Source: Rotaria sp. Silwood1
Taxonomy: Eukaryota > Rotifera > Eurotatoria > Philodinida > Philodinidae
DNA length: 64,000 nt
Assembly: GCA_905250075.1 (NCBI GenBank)
Contig: CAJNOP010000088.1
Location: forward strand, 434,001-498,000
Direction: 5' to 3'
Positions 1 to 10,300 of the stretch are shown in pieces (the stretch's first letter is position 1; every line of letters begins with the position of its first letter). Under the pieces are notes generated by a model, which saw only the letters and a list, made by a program, of their open reading frames with translations, did no database searches and had not been told where the DNA came from. Position numbers and translations under genes: made by a program.

Positions 1-2440
1 TCTTTCGGTAATCGGACTTTGGTCTGAAAAGAAAAGGTAAAATACAGAATGAGAATAAATATTTATTTGCTGTAAAAAAAAAAAAAATAAGAACGAAACG
101 TTTTTTTTTGTTATAGAGAACTGTTACCGAATCGTTGCTTAGAGACTTATGCTCACGATGCCTGACATTCACCTGGTAATGACTTTCTCTTTTCAGTCAG
201 GCCAACAAATGCACTTAAAATGTGTATTAATATAAAGAAAGAATAAAATTACAAAAGATATAATTAACAGTACATATACACACACATATATATATGTATA
301 TTTGTTCAGTTAGCAAGCATTTTTTCCTATTTTTATCGATCATTTTTCTCTTTTTATGAAAGTATATTTTCTAGATGTCAATAGAAAAAGAAATGTACTA
401 GGATAAAACAACCTATACTAATAGCATAAAGCTCCAATATATTCGTGATTGCTGTAAAAATCCTTGAGCAAGAGTCAAAAAAAAAGTGAATATCAGCGAA
501 TATTTAGTGTGATATGTCTATCAGTCATTGTTCGCTCTTATGTGCTTTCTGTTGTTCCTTCTTTTTTCTCTTTTCATCTTGTTTTTTTCTTTCTTTTCTA
601 ATTGTAGACCATAGGGCGTTCTTGCACTTCGTAATGGCAACAGTCTGTTTTGTTCTCTTTCTTCTTTTTTTCGTAGCATAGGCATAAAAAAAACGATAGG
701 ATGGTATTATCATACAATACACATATCCAAACATCCAGCATATGAATACACACTATTGCAATTATACAAAAAAGCAGAAACAAAAATGAAAACCAAGAGA
801 AAGTATAATAAAAAAGAAAAAAGAATAGATTTCATGTCAAGTATATTCATGAACAAATCATTTACATAATTTATATTTTATAGACATATTATTCTTTGCT
901 CTCTTTCTCCGCAATTATCACTCATTAAAAAACTAATAAGCAATATAAATCAAATAGATTGACTTGAAGAAGAGACAACATAAATTATATGAAAAAAAGA
1001 AAAAAGAAAAGAACGAAATCATTATAATGTATCGATGTTGTAACTAGATATATATATATATGTGTAATGATGAGCTTTTATTGTTTCGTCAAGAAAAAAA
1101 AACGAAAAAAAAAAAATTTGGAATAAAAATGAGTCAATATTCTCTCAATATGAATTTTTTTTTATTAAAGTGTGCAAGTGATGCATACCTCTATGTACTA
1201 AATATGGATCCATCAAAGGCAACAAAATAAGATAAAGAACAATGCCTCCAAAGAGTATACAGCAGATAAGCGTGCTTCTCTTTCTTTGGTGCTATATTTT
1301 ATTTCTTATAATTTGTTGGTTAATTCAAATTTGCATATATATTTTAGTGAAAATTTTCTAAATCTTCTTGATTAAATCAAGTATTATAAATAATAAACAA
1401 TATTTTATCAAAATATAAATGAAAATTTTCTATAGATGACGCTACTTAACGATCAAGAATTGATCTATGTTATATAGTCTTCATTGCTTATGCAGGCGAA
1501 TAAATCAAAGCTGAATCGAATGGATGGAGGGCGGGGCGGGACGGTTTCTGAAGAGTAATACGTCCACAATCGTGATAAGCTTTACTTTCTCAATAGAATC
1601 AAAAAATTTTAATAAGTTTTCTTAGGAAAAAAAATTTACCTGCTCTCTAGTATCGGTTGCTTTGAATCAGCAGCGCTGAACAAAATTTTGATTTTCAATA
1701 GAATTATAAGAATAAAAAATTATTATGACTCATCTTCTTGGGTCAAATTCTCAATTTGAATAAAATAGATGGACTTTTTTTTTTCTGTTTCCTATTTATA
1801 ATAGAATTGGTATTATATGCATTTTTTCTTATCATGAATGTTCCATTACGAACATTCATTAGTCAATGTGTGTGATCAATTATTGATTTTTCTATGTCTA
1901 ACGATTAGTCTTGTTTTGTTTCAATCCCCAATTAAAACCCATAATTCGATTCTTATTACTCAAGTATAAGAAACAATTGTTGCATTTTTTTCTTTTATTT
2001 GTTTGCTTACACAAGAGAATACGAAGCTAATAAGTGTTCATATTTTCTATTCATTGATAATACATTCATTTTCTCTTGATCACATAATACATTATAGAAG
2101 AATTTTTCATATGTAGAGATTTAAACATTTGAACAACAATCTACTTAAGTGTGGGAGTGATGAGAAAATATTTCCTTTAATTTCCGTTTTTTATTTATGG
2201 AAACAACATATGTTTATCTATCTCTCTCATCTGTCTTTTATTGTTCTAACCAGGTTATGCAAAGCTCACTACGAATTTTTGTTATATACGTCTGCTAGTT
2301 TTCCAAATTTGCCTGTCTCATGGGTAAGAAAAAGTGTGTTGAGATGAATATTTTTCATTTGTTATAAACTAGAAATGGTATACTCTATTCAGGTGTTGAT
2401 TAAAAACATGATAACAAAGGTGAATATTTGATTTTATTTG
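1..2440. other. No gene recognised; AT-rich non-coding DNA
   Basis: I see only AT-rich sequence with poly-A/poly-T runs and short open frames without domain-like content. A polypyrimidine tract ending in CAG at 2460 could be the 3' splice site of a 5'-UTR intron of the peptide gene at 2487, so part of this stretch may be its leader or promoter. Confidence 0.5.
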
Positions 2441-2486
2441 TATTTTTTTTTGCTTTTCAGATTGTCTCCACTAAAGCATAATTTCC

Positions 2487-2965
2487 ATGTTGATCATGAA
2501 TCGACAGTCCATTGTTTTAGCTCCTGTTTGTTTCTCATATTTTCTTGTCATTATTCTTCTATTTCAATCAACTCGACCTATTCAAGCTATTGCTTTAAGT
2601 AGTCTTTGTGGACATTTTGGTCACTCATGTTTTGGTGGTAAATTTTTCTTCTAAGTTTTTCTCTTTTTTTTTTTGTTTAATGTTGAAAATTTATTGTGTT
2701 TTCTTTTTTAGGTAATTGGGGTAAACGTGAATTGTTAGCATCTTCATTGGCACCGGATATTTTTCAAGCAAATACTGATACAAATGATGATCGCATCGAG
2801 ATACCAAATACATATTATAAAGATACAATGAATGATTATCTTTTAGAACAATTACGAACGGTAAAGTGACAAAAAAAAATTTTTTCTTTACATTTTTTTT
2901 TCTTTTGATTTCTTCTTTAGAAGCTAATTCGACAACGATTACGTCAATTACTTGAATTAGAATAA
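2487..2965 (+). CDS. CCHamide/GGNG-like neuropeptide precursor, three exons
   Basis: The exons are 2487-2637, 2712-2860 and 2921-2965, with GT-AG introns of 74 and 60 nt, giving 114 residues. A second in-frame ATG at 2496 is an alternative start. The product opens with a hydrophobic secretion signal (about residues 10-34). The mature peptide follows at once: LCGHFGHSCFGGNW, then GKR, which gives amidation of the Trp and dibasic cleavage. Two Cys separated by six residues, with GHSC and a following Gly, match arthropod CCHamides; HSCFGGN matches annelid/mollusc GGNG (EP) peptides. Those families encode the peptide directly after the signal, as here. The remaining ~60 residues show no second copy. 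The likely role is a secreted, disulphide-looped, amidated neuropeptide acting on a GPCR. Family assignment by motif is firm; the receptor and function are inferred. Confidence 0.82.
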
Positions 2966-2966
2966 A
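2961..2966 (+). terminator. AATAAA poly(A) signal containing the stop codon
   Basis: The TAA stop of the peptide precursor (2963-2965) lies inside this hexamer. The 3' UTR must therefore be only about 10-30 nt. Confidence 0.6.
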
Positions 2967-2981
2967 ATTTTTATGGATATT

Positions 2982-2987
2982 TTTATT
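2982..2987 (-). terminator. AATAAA poly(A) signal of the convergent minus-strand gene
   Basis: Reads AATAAA on the minus strand, 36 nt after the stop of the gene at 3023-4177. Cleavage downstream would run into the last exon of the plus-strand peptide gene. Confidence 0.5.
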
Positions 2988-3022
2988 TCTTTGAATGAAA
3001 AATAATTTCTTTTGTTTTTTGT

Positions 3023-4177
3023 TCAAAAGTAATTAATAACATTAATGAACAGGAGCATAAAAAAACTAATCTGAGCATTCAATTTTTTACTGTAATTACA
3101 TGGTTTATCGATTCGAGTTTGATTAATAATTTCAGGTTTAATGAGTGGTTCTAAAAGTTCAATATCAATAAGATAATCATGTAAAGCTAATGTTAATGAT
3201 TTCGCATACATATATAATTTTGTTCGATTAAGAAGTTCATGTGATGGTGATTCAATCATAATTGCACTAAAATTATTATATCGACCATATTCTTCAATTG
3301 TATAACCCCATTCAAAATAGGAATGATTAAGTGGTGATGGAAATATTGAACTTGGTACAGCTGAATATTTATATTTTGTTATAAAATATCCAAGAGATTT
3401 CTTTCCACTTATGAGTTCTATTGGATCGAATAATGTTCCTAAATATGATGCTAATGAAGAACTTTTTAGTGTATAATCTTTTGTCGACAATTGACGACTA
3501 GTAAGCATATAACCTAATTCAACCCAACCTTCTTCATGATCTTGTGAATGTATATCAAATAATAATCCTTTTCCTCCATAATTATTCTCATTATTCATAA
3601 TAAGTTCTCTAGCATGTCTCAAATAGAAATGATATCTCATCCACGCATGCATACTATTCGATGCACCAAATGTTCCTTCATCAATAAAACGATTCATATC
3701 AACTTTTGATCGTTCTAATCTGTTAATAATAACAAATGGTTTTAACTGAAATAATTGATTTAACTCATAACGAAGTGCTAATGCGAGAAGACGTGTATTC
3801 TTATCACGACCATGACGTATACTACATAGTTTTGAATCAATTTTAAATAGTGGAGATACACACGGCTTTTGATAATAACATTTTTTACTTGTACTATTGG
3901 ATTTTCTACAAGCATATTTTGGTCTTGTAGGTAAATTTGATTGAAGATTACCATCATGTGGTACACTTAAAATAATATTCATTGTGCCAGGATAAAAATC
4001 AATAGATGATTCATGCATACCATAGTGTTTTTTTAAATGTAATGGTTTTTCAATAGTCGATATAAGATTAAAATATTCAGTAACATATGGAGGATCTATG
4101 GATGCCTTTGGTTTTGTTAGTGAACATTTTATTAGAACAACAAGAATAATTAAAGTATTTGAAAAAATAAAGATCAT
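3023..4177 (-). CDS. Secreted N-formylglutamate amidohydrolase-like protein
   Basis: A single exon of 384 residues starting at the ATG at 4175-4177. A hydrophobic N-terminus (residues 1-18) looks like a signal peptide. The body resembles the N-formylglutamate amidohydrolase (FGase) fold: a PHDG motif at 73-76, RD at 124-125, NRLERSKVDMNR at 152-163 and DIHSQDH at 208-214. These are the regions that supply the metal-binding and active-site residues in that family. Several paired Cys and NxS/T sites suit an extracellular protein. The last ~15 residues are strongly hydrophobic, so a GPI anchor or tail anchor is possible. Bacterial FGases act in histidine degradation, whereas animal members are uncharacterised, so I would not assign the substrate. 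The codons and length look normal for a working gene. It converges on the neuropeptide gene, with only 57 nt between stop codons. Confidence 0.7.
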   Translation of the reverse strand: MIFIFSNTLIILVVLIKCSLTKPKASIDPPYVTEYFNLISTIEKPLHLKKHYGMHESSIDFYPGTMNIILSVPHDGNLQSNLPTRPKYACRKSNSTSKKCYYQKPCVSPLFKIDSKLCSIRHGRDKNTRLLALALRYELNQLFQLKPFVIINRLERSKVDMNRFIDEGTFGASNSMHAWMRYHFYLRHARELIMNNENNYGGKGLLFDIHSQDHEEGWVELGYMLTSRQLSTKDYTLKSSSLASYLGTLFDPIELISGKKSLGYFITKYKYSAVPSSIFPSPLNHSYFEWGYTIEEYGRYNNFSAIMIESPSHELLNRTKLYMYAKSLTLALHDYLIDIELLEPLIKPEIINQTRIDKPCNYSKKLNAQISFFMLLFINVINYF

Positions 4178-4881
4178 ATCTTCGTTTCAAGCGAAATCAA
4201 TAGTAACGGTACAAAAGTATCTATAAATACATAAGGATATATTATATTACGAAGTACAAGTCATCTGATTTTACCTGCTGCTGTAGAATAACATTATTCT
4301 TTTTTTTCTTTGAGAAAATATCTGTATTTGCGTATGTTTTTCAGGTCATTTGATACTCTACTTCGTGCGAACATAGATATTTACTTAAAAATAAACAGCC
4401 GTCTACTGATAATAATCGACAATGAAAAAAGGATGATAACGATATGTTTATATATGGATATATTTATTACTAGTCAAGATTAAAGAGGTATGGAAATCAT
4501 AAAAAAAAGTTAACTAAATCTTATATTGATATTAGCCATAAAGATTACAATGCATCACGTCAGCGGAAGATAAGGTTTTTTCTTTGACGCTTATATAATT
4601 GCATGTCTACATAGTTGGCATGTAATAATAATTGGTTAGCATCAGCACAAGGACACAAAAATGTTAGTTGCTTCTGACTGAAAAGAAGAAACAGCTTTTA
4701 GCCCTAGGAAAAGAAAAAACATCAGTTTGAGACGAAGAAAAAGAACGGATGTAATACATAGTGACTTGATTGATTCGATTACTCGACATCTCAACGAAGA
4801 TAAACATTGTGAAATGCGAAACACAACAACTAATGTCAACAGATACAGAAAAAACAAGAAACATTCAGTGAATGCACTATT
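4178..4881. other. Intergenic, no gene recognised
   Basis: Divergent upstream region of the FGase-like gene and 3' flank of the Dicer-tail pseudogene. Short overlapping open frames around 4642-4864 have no recognisable content. Confidence 0.5.
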
Positions 4882-6600
4882 TTAAATTCTATAATTCATT
4901 GCTTGTTGACAGGCATTATATTTAGCATGCTTCTTGCTTTTTTCATATCCTTCATACAGTGAGCCATCTGGCATTTGAACAAGACAAACAGCTTCAGTTT
5001 CATCGACAAAGTCTCTATAAATAATTAAAATAAATATAAGGAGTAATTGAAAGGTTTTTTTTTATATAAGATATTTGTTTATTTTTGACTCGCTAAAAAT
5101 TATCAAAAACTATCAATTAAGATGTTCTTTTCGAAAATAGACTTCGAAATTTGCTCTGAGTTTTTACTCGACAATATTGATATAATCTTTGAAAATCCAA
5201 ACATTTAATTTACAACGAAAATTTGTGTATCGATTAGTAACTAAATGGCGAGATCTTTATTTATATATCGAACTTTAGATTAGAAGCTACTCTATACAAT
5301 GTACTATTTGAGGTTTGCTTTTTGTCTTTGGACAAGGTACCTCCATTTTCATGTTTATTTAATATTCATTTTCGAAAAATCAACAACCCGTTTTTCGTTG
5401 AAACGAGAGTTCTTGAAAAACGGCTTGAGTAAAAACTACCGCTTAGCTCAATATCACATTTTGTAGAGAACTATTCACTCTACAAAAAGGCTAACTTCGA
5501 TAATTTTCAGTATGCTCGAAATAAACAGAAATCTATCTGGAAAATAGTTTTTCAAATCTTTCAAAAAGTCTCACAAAAATAAACACAAACATTTCTAAGT
5601 CCATATTCGAAAAGAATATTCTAACTCATAGTTTTTCATCCTTTCTAAGGGTTCAAAAGTGATGCAAACATCTGATACAGAAAAAACTTTCCGATTATCT
5701 TTTATAAATAAAATTATTCAGATCTTAAAACTTACACGAGGATTTTACCACCTGTATTTATAAATGATCGTCTTGGATTTAAATTTGGATCAATAATAGA
5801 TCGATCTAAAAATTATGAAAAAGAATTGGAAACATTTTGAATATCTTTAGTTTTATACCAAAAAGTATCCCAAGAAATGGTTCAATAACTTTCCAGACAA
5901 TTTCTAATGAGTTATCCGAATCAAAACAAAATAGCAGCAATAAGGGCTTCAAATACATCAGCTAAGATTTTTGATGCTGTTGAATCAGTCAATTGATAAA
6001 TATTCTGTCAAAATATGTATTAGGAAAATTCAATGTTAATATAATCATGTCGAATAGTCTCTTTTAATCTATCATTGTTTGATGGATTATTTGGAAAAAT
6101 ATTTTTATTATCTATATAGGATTTGATACGATTTGAAAGTTCATTTGAATTAAGACAAATTCTTGTATGAAGATTAGATGAAACTAATATATATGCTAAA
6201 CGATTATTATTTGATAAGTCTTGTCGAATATCAGTTACTCGACCTAGAATTCATACATTGTAAAATATGCACAACAAAAAAAGATAGATATAAATATTTC
6301 CCGGTGTCAGATTTCTATCATAATTAAGAAATATATGACATATGACAAGAAAATCGAGAAGAGCATCACCTAAGAAATTCTAGTCTAAAATAAAATACAT
6401 TTATTTAAACAACAAGTCATATTTTCATAAACTAGTACCGTTCATATGAATATAATAAACAATTTTTAGATTTAGATGGATAAATATAGGCTGATATAAG
6501 ATATGCTTTATTTTGAAAGACATAATTAAGTTTGTTTTGAATTTCTTCAAATTCTTCATCATAAAAAAATTCTTCGAATTTCATTATCTAATTGTGAATT
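4882..6600 (-). pseudogene. Duplicated Dicer C-terminal part (RNase IIIb + dsRBD), frame broken
   Basis: Reading leftward there is the start of an RNase III domain, then a splice junction giving ERLEFLGDALLD (first catalytic motif, ~6370). RVTDIRQDLSNN follows at ~6230, and KILADVFEALIAA (second catalytic motif) at ~5950. A dsRBD first half with DPNLNPRRSF lies at ~5780, and its second half with KKHAKYNACQQA at 4885-5017 ends in TAA at 4882. It aligns with the last five or six exons of the complete Dicer next door but is well diverged. An extra T in a T-run after LADVFEALIAAIL shifts the frame, so the piece cannot give an intact enzyme as read. Helicase, DUF283, PAZ and RNase IIIa are missing. 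It is a tandem partial duplicate; splice sites and catalytic acids still look conserved, which suggests a fairly recent loss or a sequencing error at the homopolymer. Confidence 0.72.
5124..5617. repeat. Imperfect inverted repeat in the large intron of the Dicer-tail pseudogene
   Basis: The segment at 5124-5150 pairs with the reverse complement of 5591-5617 (23 of 27 positions). Surrounding sequence pairs more loosely. It probably marks a decayed foldback transposon that enlarged this intron to about 700 nt. Confidence 0.45.
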
Positions 6601-7236
6601 TGTTCAAAAATCAGATGATTAAATTTTTAAATTAATTATTTTATGATTTTCAAATTCAATTCAAAGTCAAAAGCATACATAATCAATAGTAGATATGCAT
6701 CAATCTCAGTATATTCTTAAGATGAAACTTATATTTGGAACATAGATTGAGTTAATACAAGGATTCACAAATGAAACAATAAAACCTAATTCATTATTAT
6801 ATTGCATATTTTTATTAATATTTATTTGATAAAGATATCAGATGTGTTTTGGTAGATTATTGTTTTGAAATAATATAGCAATCTAGATAATTAAATAGAA
6901 GTTTATTTAAATAAAATTTTCAAGACAAAAAACCTTTTTTGAAAATATTTCTTTTGTATTTTTGTCTTTTCTTTCGAACAATTCATCACATAATTTAAAT
7001 AGTCTTTTTCTAATCGAGATTTTTCTAAAAACCATTATTCTTTTGACTAATAACATCGAATATACGATAAATAACAACAAAATGTTTGATAGAAAGATAA
7101 GAACAAAAACAAATTCTTAAGGTATTTATTATTTTTTGATATGCGTCAAATGTGTCAGTTTGGATATGCATGACTATGAGATGTGAGTATGTGGGTTATT
7201 GTTGTGAATCTTCGGTTCACTTAAACCCACTTCCTT
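6601..7236 (-). pseudogene. Rearranged Dicer scraps (platform region and a second dsRBD tail)
   Basis: Minus-strand reading at 6720-6900 gives NNLPKHI, a stop, then YLYQININ and ELGFIV. This matches the Dicer platform exon at 10963-11076 (NNLPTCW, LYRINIS, DLGFIV). The segment 6965-7150 repeats 7237-7430, including the last codons and 3' flank of the dsRBD exon. So pieces of two further Dicer copies are stacked between the broken tail (4882-6600) and the complete gene. None can be read through. Confidence 0.6.
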
Positions 7237-7384
7237 TTATTTCGAACAGCTCATCACATTATTAAAACATTTTTTTCTCTAATCGAGACTTTCTTCAAAA
7301 TATTATTCTCTGAACTGTAACATGTGATATATCACAAAATAAAAACAAAATATTTGAGATAAACATAAGAACAAAATTGAACTC

Positions 7385-10300
7385 TTAAAGATTGTTCAAT
7401 GCTTTTTGACATGCATCATATTTTGCCAGTTTTTTATTTCTTCCAAAGCCATCAAATCGAGTTCCGTTCGATGATTCAACAATGCAAGTAAACACTCCTT
7501 GTTTGTCATTTAATTCCCTGAAGAAATAAATCGTAGGCAAATAGATTTCAAGAATTTGAAACTTACTGAACGATTTTTCCGCCTTTTTCAAAAAATGATC
7601 TTACTGGATTTAGGTTTCGATGTTTAACGGATGCATCTATAAAAAAAACAACAACACAAATAAAATTATGTATATTTTTAATATTAACATACTAATATAT
7701 TGTCGAAGTAAAGGTTCAATAATCTTCCAAACTGTGTCTAAACAATATCCAGAATCAAGAAATATTGCTCCGATTAAAGCTTCAAATACATCAGCAAGAG
7801 CTTTTGGTGCTGTTGAATCAGCCCATTTATCAATATCCTAGAAAACAACAAATGAACAACTTAATATTTCACGAATAGAAATGTGTAAGAGTAACTTCTT
7901 TGTCAATGGTCTTGTTCATAGTCCTGTTAAATCTAATCTGATCCCAACTTAAAGCAAACTGCTTAGAGTTTAGTAAAAGAGTGGTAGAGGGTTTTTGCTT
8001 CCTTATAAGAAGCTTAAAGAGATTTTCTTTCTATACAGTCTGATAATAGAAACGATTCTCTACGTTACTATGATGCTTATTCATTATTCAACTATTGTTA
8101 TAATAATAAAATTTCGATAAGAATCAGGGTTACCGAGATACTTCAAATGTGGAAGGGTCTGAAAATTCGGCAGCAAGTGCTTTCATGTGCGAAGTGCCAG
8201 AAGTAATGATCGGTAGAAGGGGGCGAGACAACAATGAAACTTACTGTGACCCAGTCCCTTTCCAACAATAGTCAGCGTTTAATATTCTTTTCATCTATAG
8301 GCTATGCCCTCAGTCTATATAGACCATTCTAAGTGGTAAATCTATAGTGAGAAAGAAGCCTTAAGTAATTCTCTGGATCTAGTACCATGTAGTGTTTACT
8401 TATTCGACTTAATCAAGCAAAATCTAAGCAATTTCGAATTATTGCATTGCGCTGTAAACAATTTCATGAATTTGTTGAATAAGGAAGCGAATAAAAAAGT
8501 TCGATACATCAATTCAACGAATGTAATAAAGTGTGTGAATAACCTGGACTATTATTTAGAACATTTAATGAAATCAAAATTTTATGAATTTATTTCTGTA
8601 TCGCTCCTTTATTTTATATACACAACTTTCTGTGTATCCTATTATGTACGGACAGCTTGGCATTAACTGTGGAATATCGATTTGATTACCGAACTTGATA
8701 GAATATAAGAAACTTAACTATAATTTATTAAAGCAAATCCTGTGTATGTTCATTCAACAAAAATGATATTACTTTGTTCAATTTGTCATTCATTGATTGA
8801 TCTTTTGTAAAAAGAATTGAATTTTCAAGATAAATTGTTATTTCATCAAAAAGATATGGTGATTCATGGAGAATTTTTCTGTGAAGATCACAAGAAACAA
8901 GCAAATATGCTAAACGACCATTATTTGATAAATCTTGTCGAATATCTGTTACTCGACCTACGAAGAAAAAATCAATTTTCTATTAATAAACAAACAAAAT
9001 CTTTTACTTGGTGTAACTTCTTTATAATACTCAACAAATATACATCGTATAACAAGAAAGTCTAATACAGCATCTCCTAAATATTCTAACCTATTACAAA
9101 GATTTAATAAATATTAGATTATTTTATTTTAAATACCTTTCGTAGCATTGAGTAAGACGATTATTATAATATGATGGATGAGTAAATGCTGCAATTAGAT
9201 ATGCTTTATTTTTAAAAACATAATGGATCTTGTTTTCAATATCAGCAAATGTGAAATTGTTGAAAAATTCTTCAATTTTACTAATAACATCATTCATTGT
9301 ATCAGATAGATCGGCACGTAGAATTGATGGTGGTTTTATAACTTGATCTATATGAGTTATTATCAATGAAATACAAAGAAAATTCTATTCTTACTTTGCT
9401 CATCAATTGGAATCACATCAAGACCTAGCCATTTCATAAATTTCATAGTTGTTATATAATTCGTCGAAATTAAAAATGCACCAATTAATGCTTCTATCAT
9501 ATCAGCAAATGCTTTTGGTTTAGCTTTTTGTTCGGTATATTTTTTTGAGATTTCTTCATCAATTTTATAACCAGGTGGTATCCAATTAGCTTCTTCACCT
9601 TGATAAATTAATTTATCAACATATAAATAATTTATTAATCCTTTTTTCTTAGCTAATCGATAAAGGTTTGCATTTGATACTTGTTTATCTTTTCTTGATG
9701 TTAATTTACCCGCATTATCAAATGGATATTGATGATAGAATGACATAGACATTGCTAATTTAAGAAAACAATCACCAAGTATTTCTAAATTTTCCATATC
9801 AGTATTTTCATTTGCTGAACGTCGAGTAATTGATTGAAAAATTAAATTAGATGATGGTTGAAGTTCATTATTATTGTCTAATGAAAAATTATAATTAAGA
9901 GAAACTAGTGGTAGTCCAGTTGATGGAATCTATTGGAAGAATATATTATATGGTTTGTTTTTCTTAAGATTTTTTCTTACTGATGATAGCATATTAGTAA
10001 GACAATCGTCAAAAGTGACAATAGGCATAGATTCAACATCGAACAGCTACAATGAAAAATAGAAATCAAACAAGACAACTTTTGTCGAACATTTTTAAAT
10101 ATTCTACTATACTGAATAAGATTGAATATTATCAGCTAATAATTTTCTCAACTGTTCTATGTAATACAATTGTGAAATACGAACAAGAATACTTGGTAAT
10201 TTAATAATTAATTCAAAATCTGCTTGATTGAGTGGACCATAAAAAAGAACTTCGATTGGATAATAATTATTTTGTATAATTATTGAACTGTTCGATTCTT

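Noticed and set aside
525-783. Two minus-strand open frames of 60-70 residues
   Set aside because: Lys/Arg-rich low-complexity products of A/T runs, with no domain, splice signals or neighbours to support them.
2129-2347. 72-residue frame upstream of the neuropeptide gene
   Set aside because: Ordinary AT-rich content with chance hydrophobic residues; no acceptor links it to the signal-peptide exon in frame.
4642-4864. Overlapping minus-strand frames rich in Phe and Leu
   Set aside because: Two frames open over the same bases with no codon preference; looks like chance.
7620-7841. Plus-strand frame opposite Dicer exon 20
   Set aside because: Antisense shadow of the conserved RNase IIIb exon.
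8120-8400. Possible snRNA-like block in Dicer intron 19
   Set aside because: Contains words resembling snRNA motifs, but no Sm site or ordered stems like those of the U4 gene.
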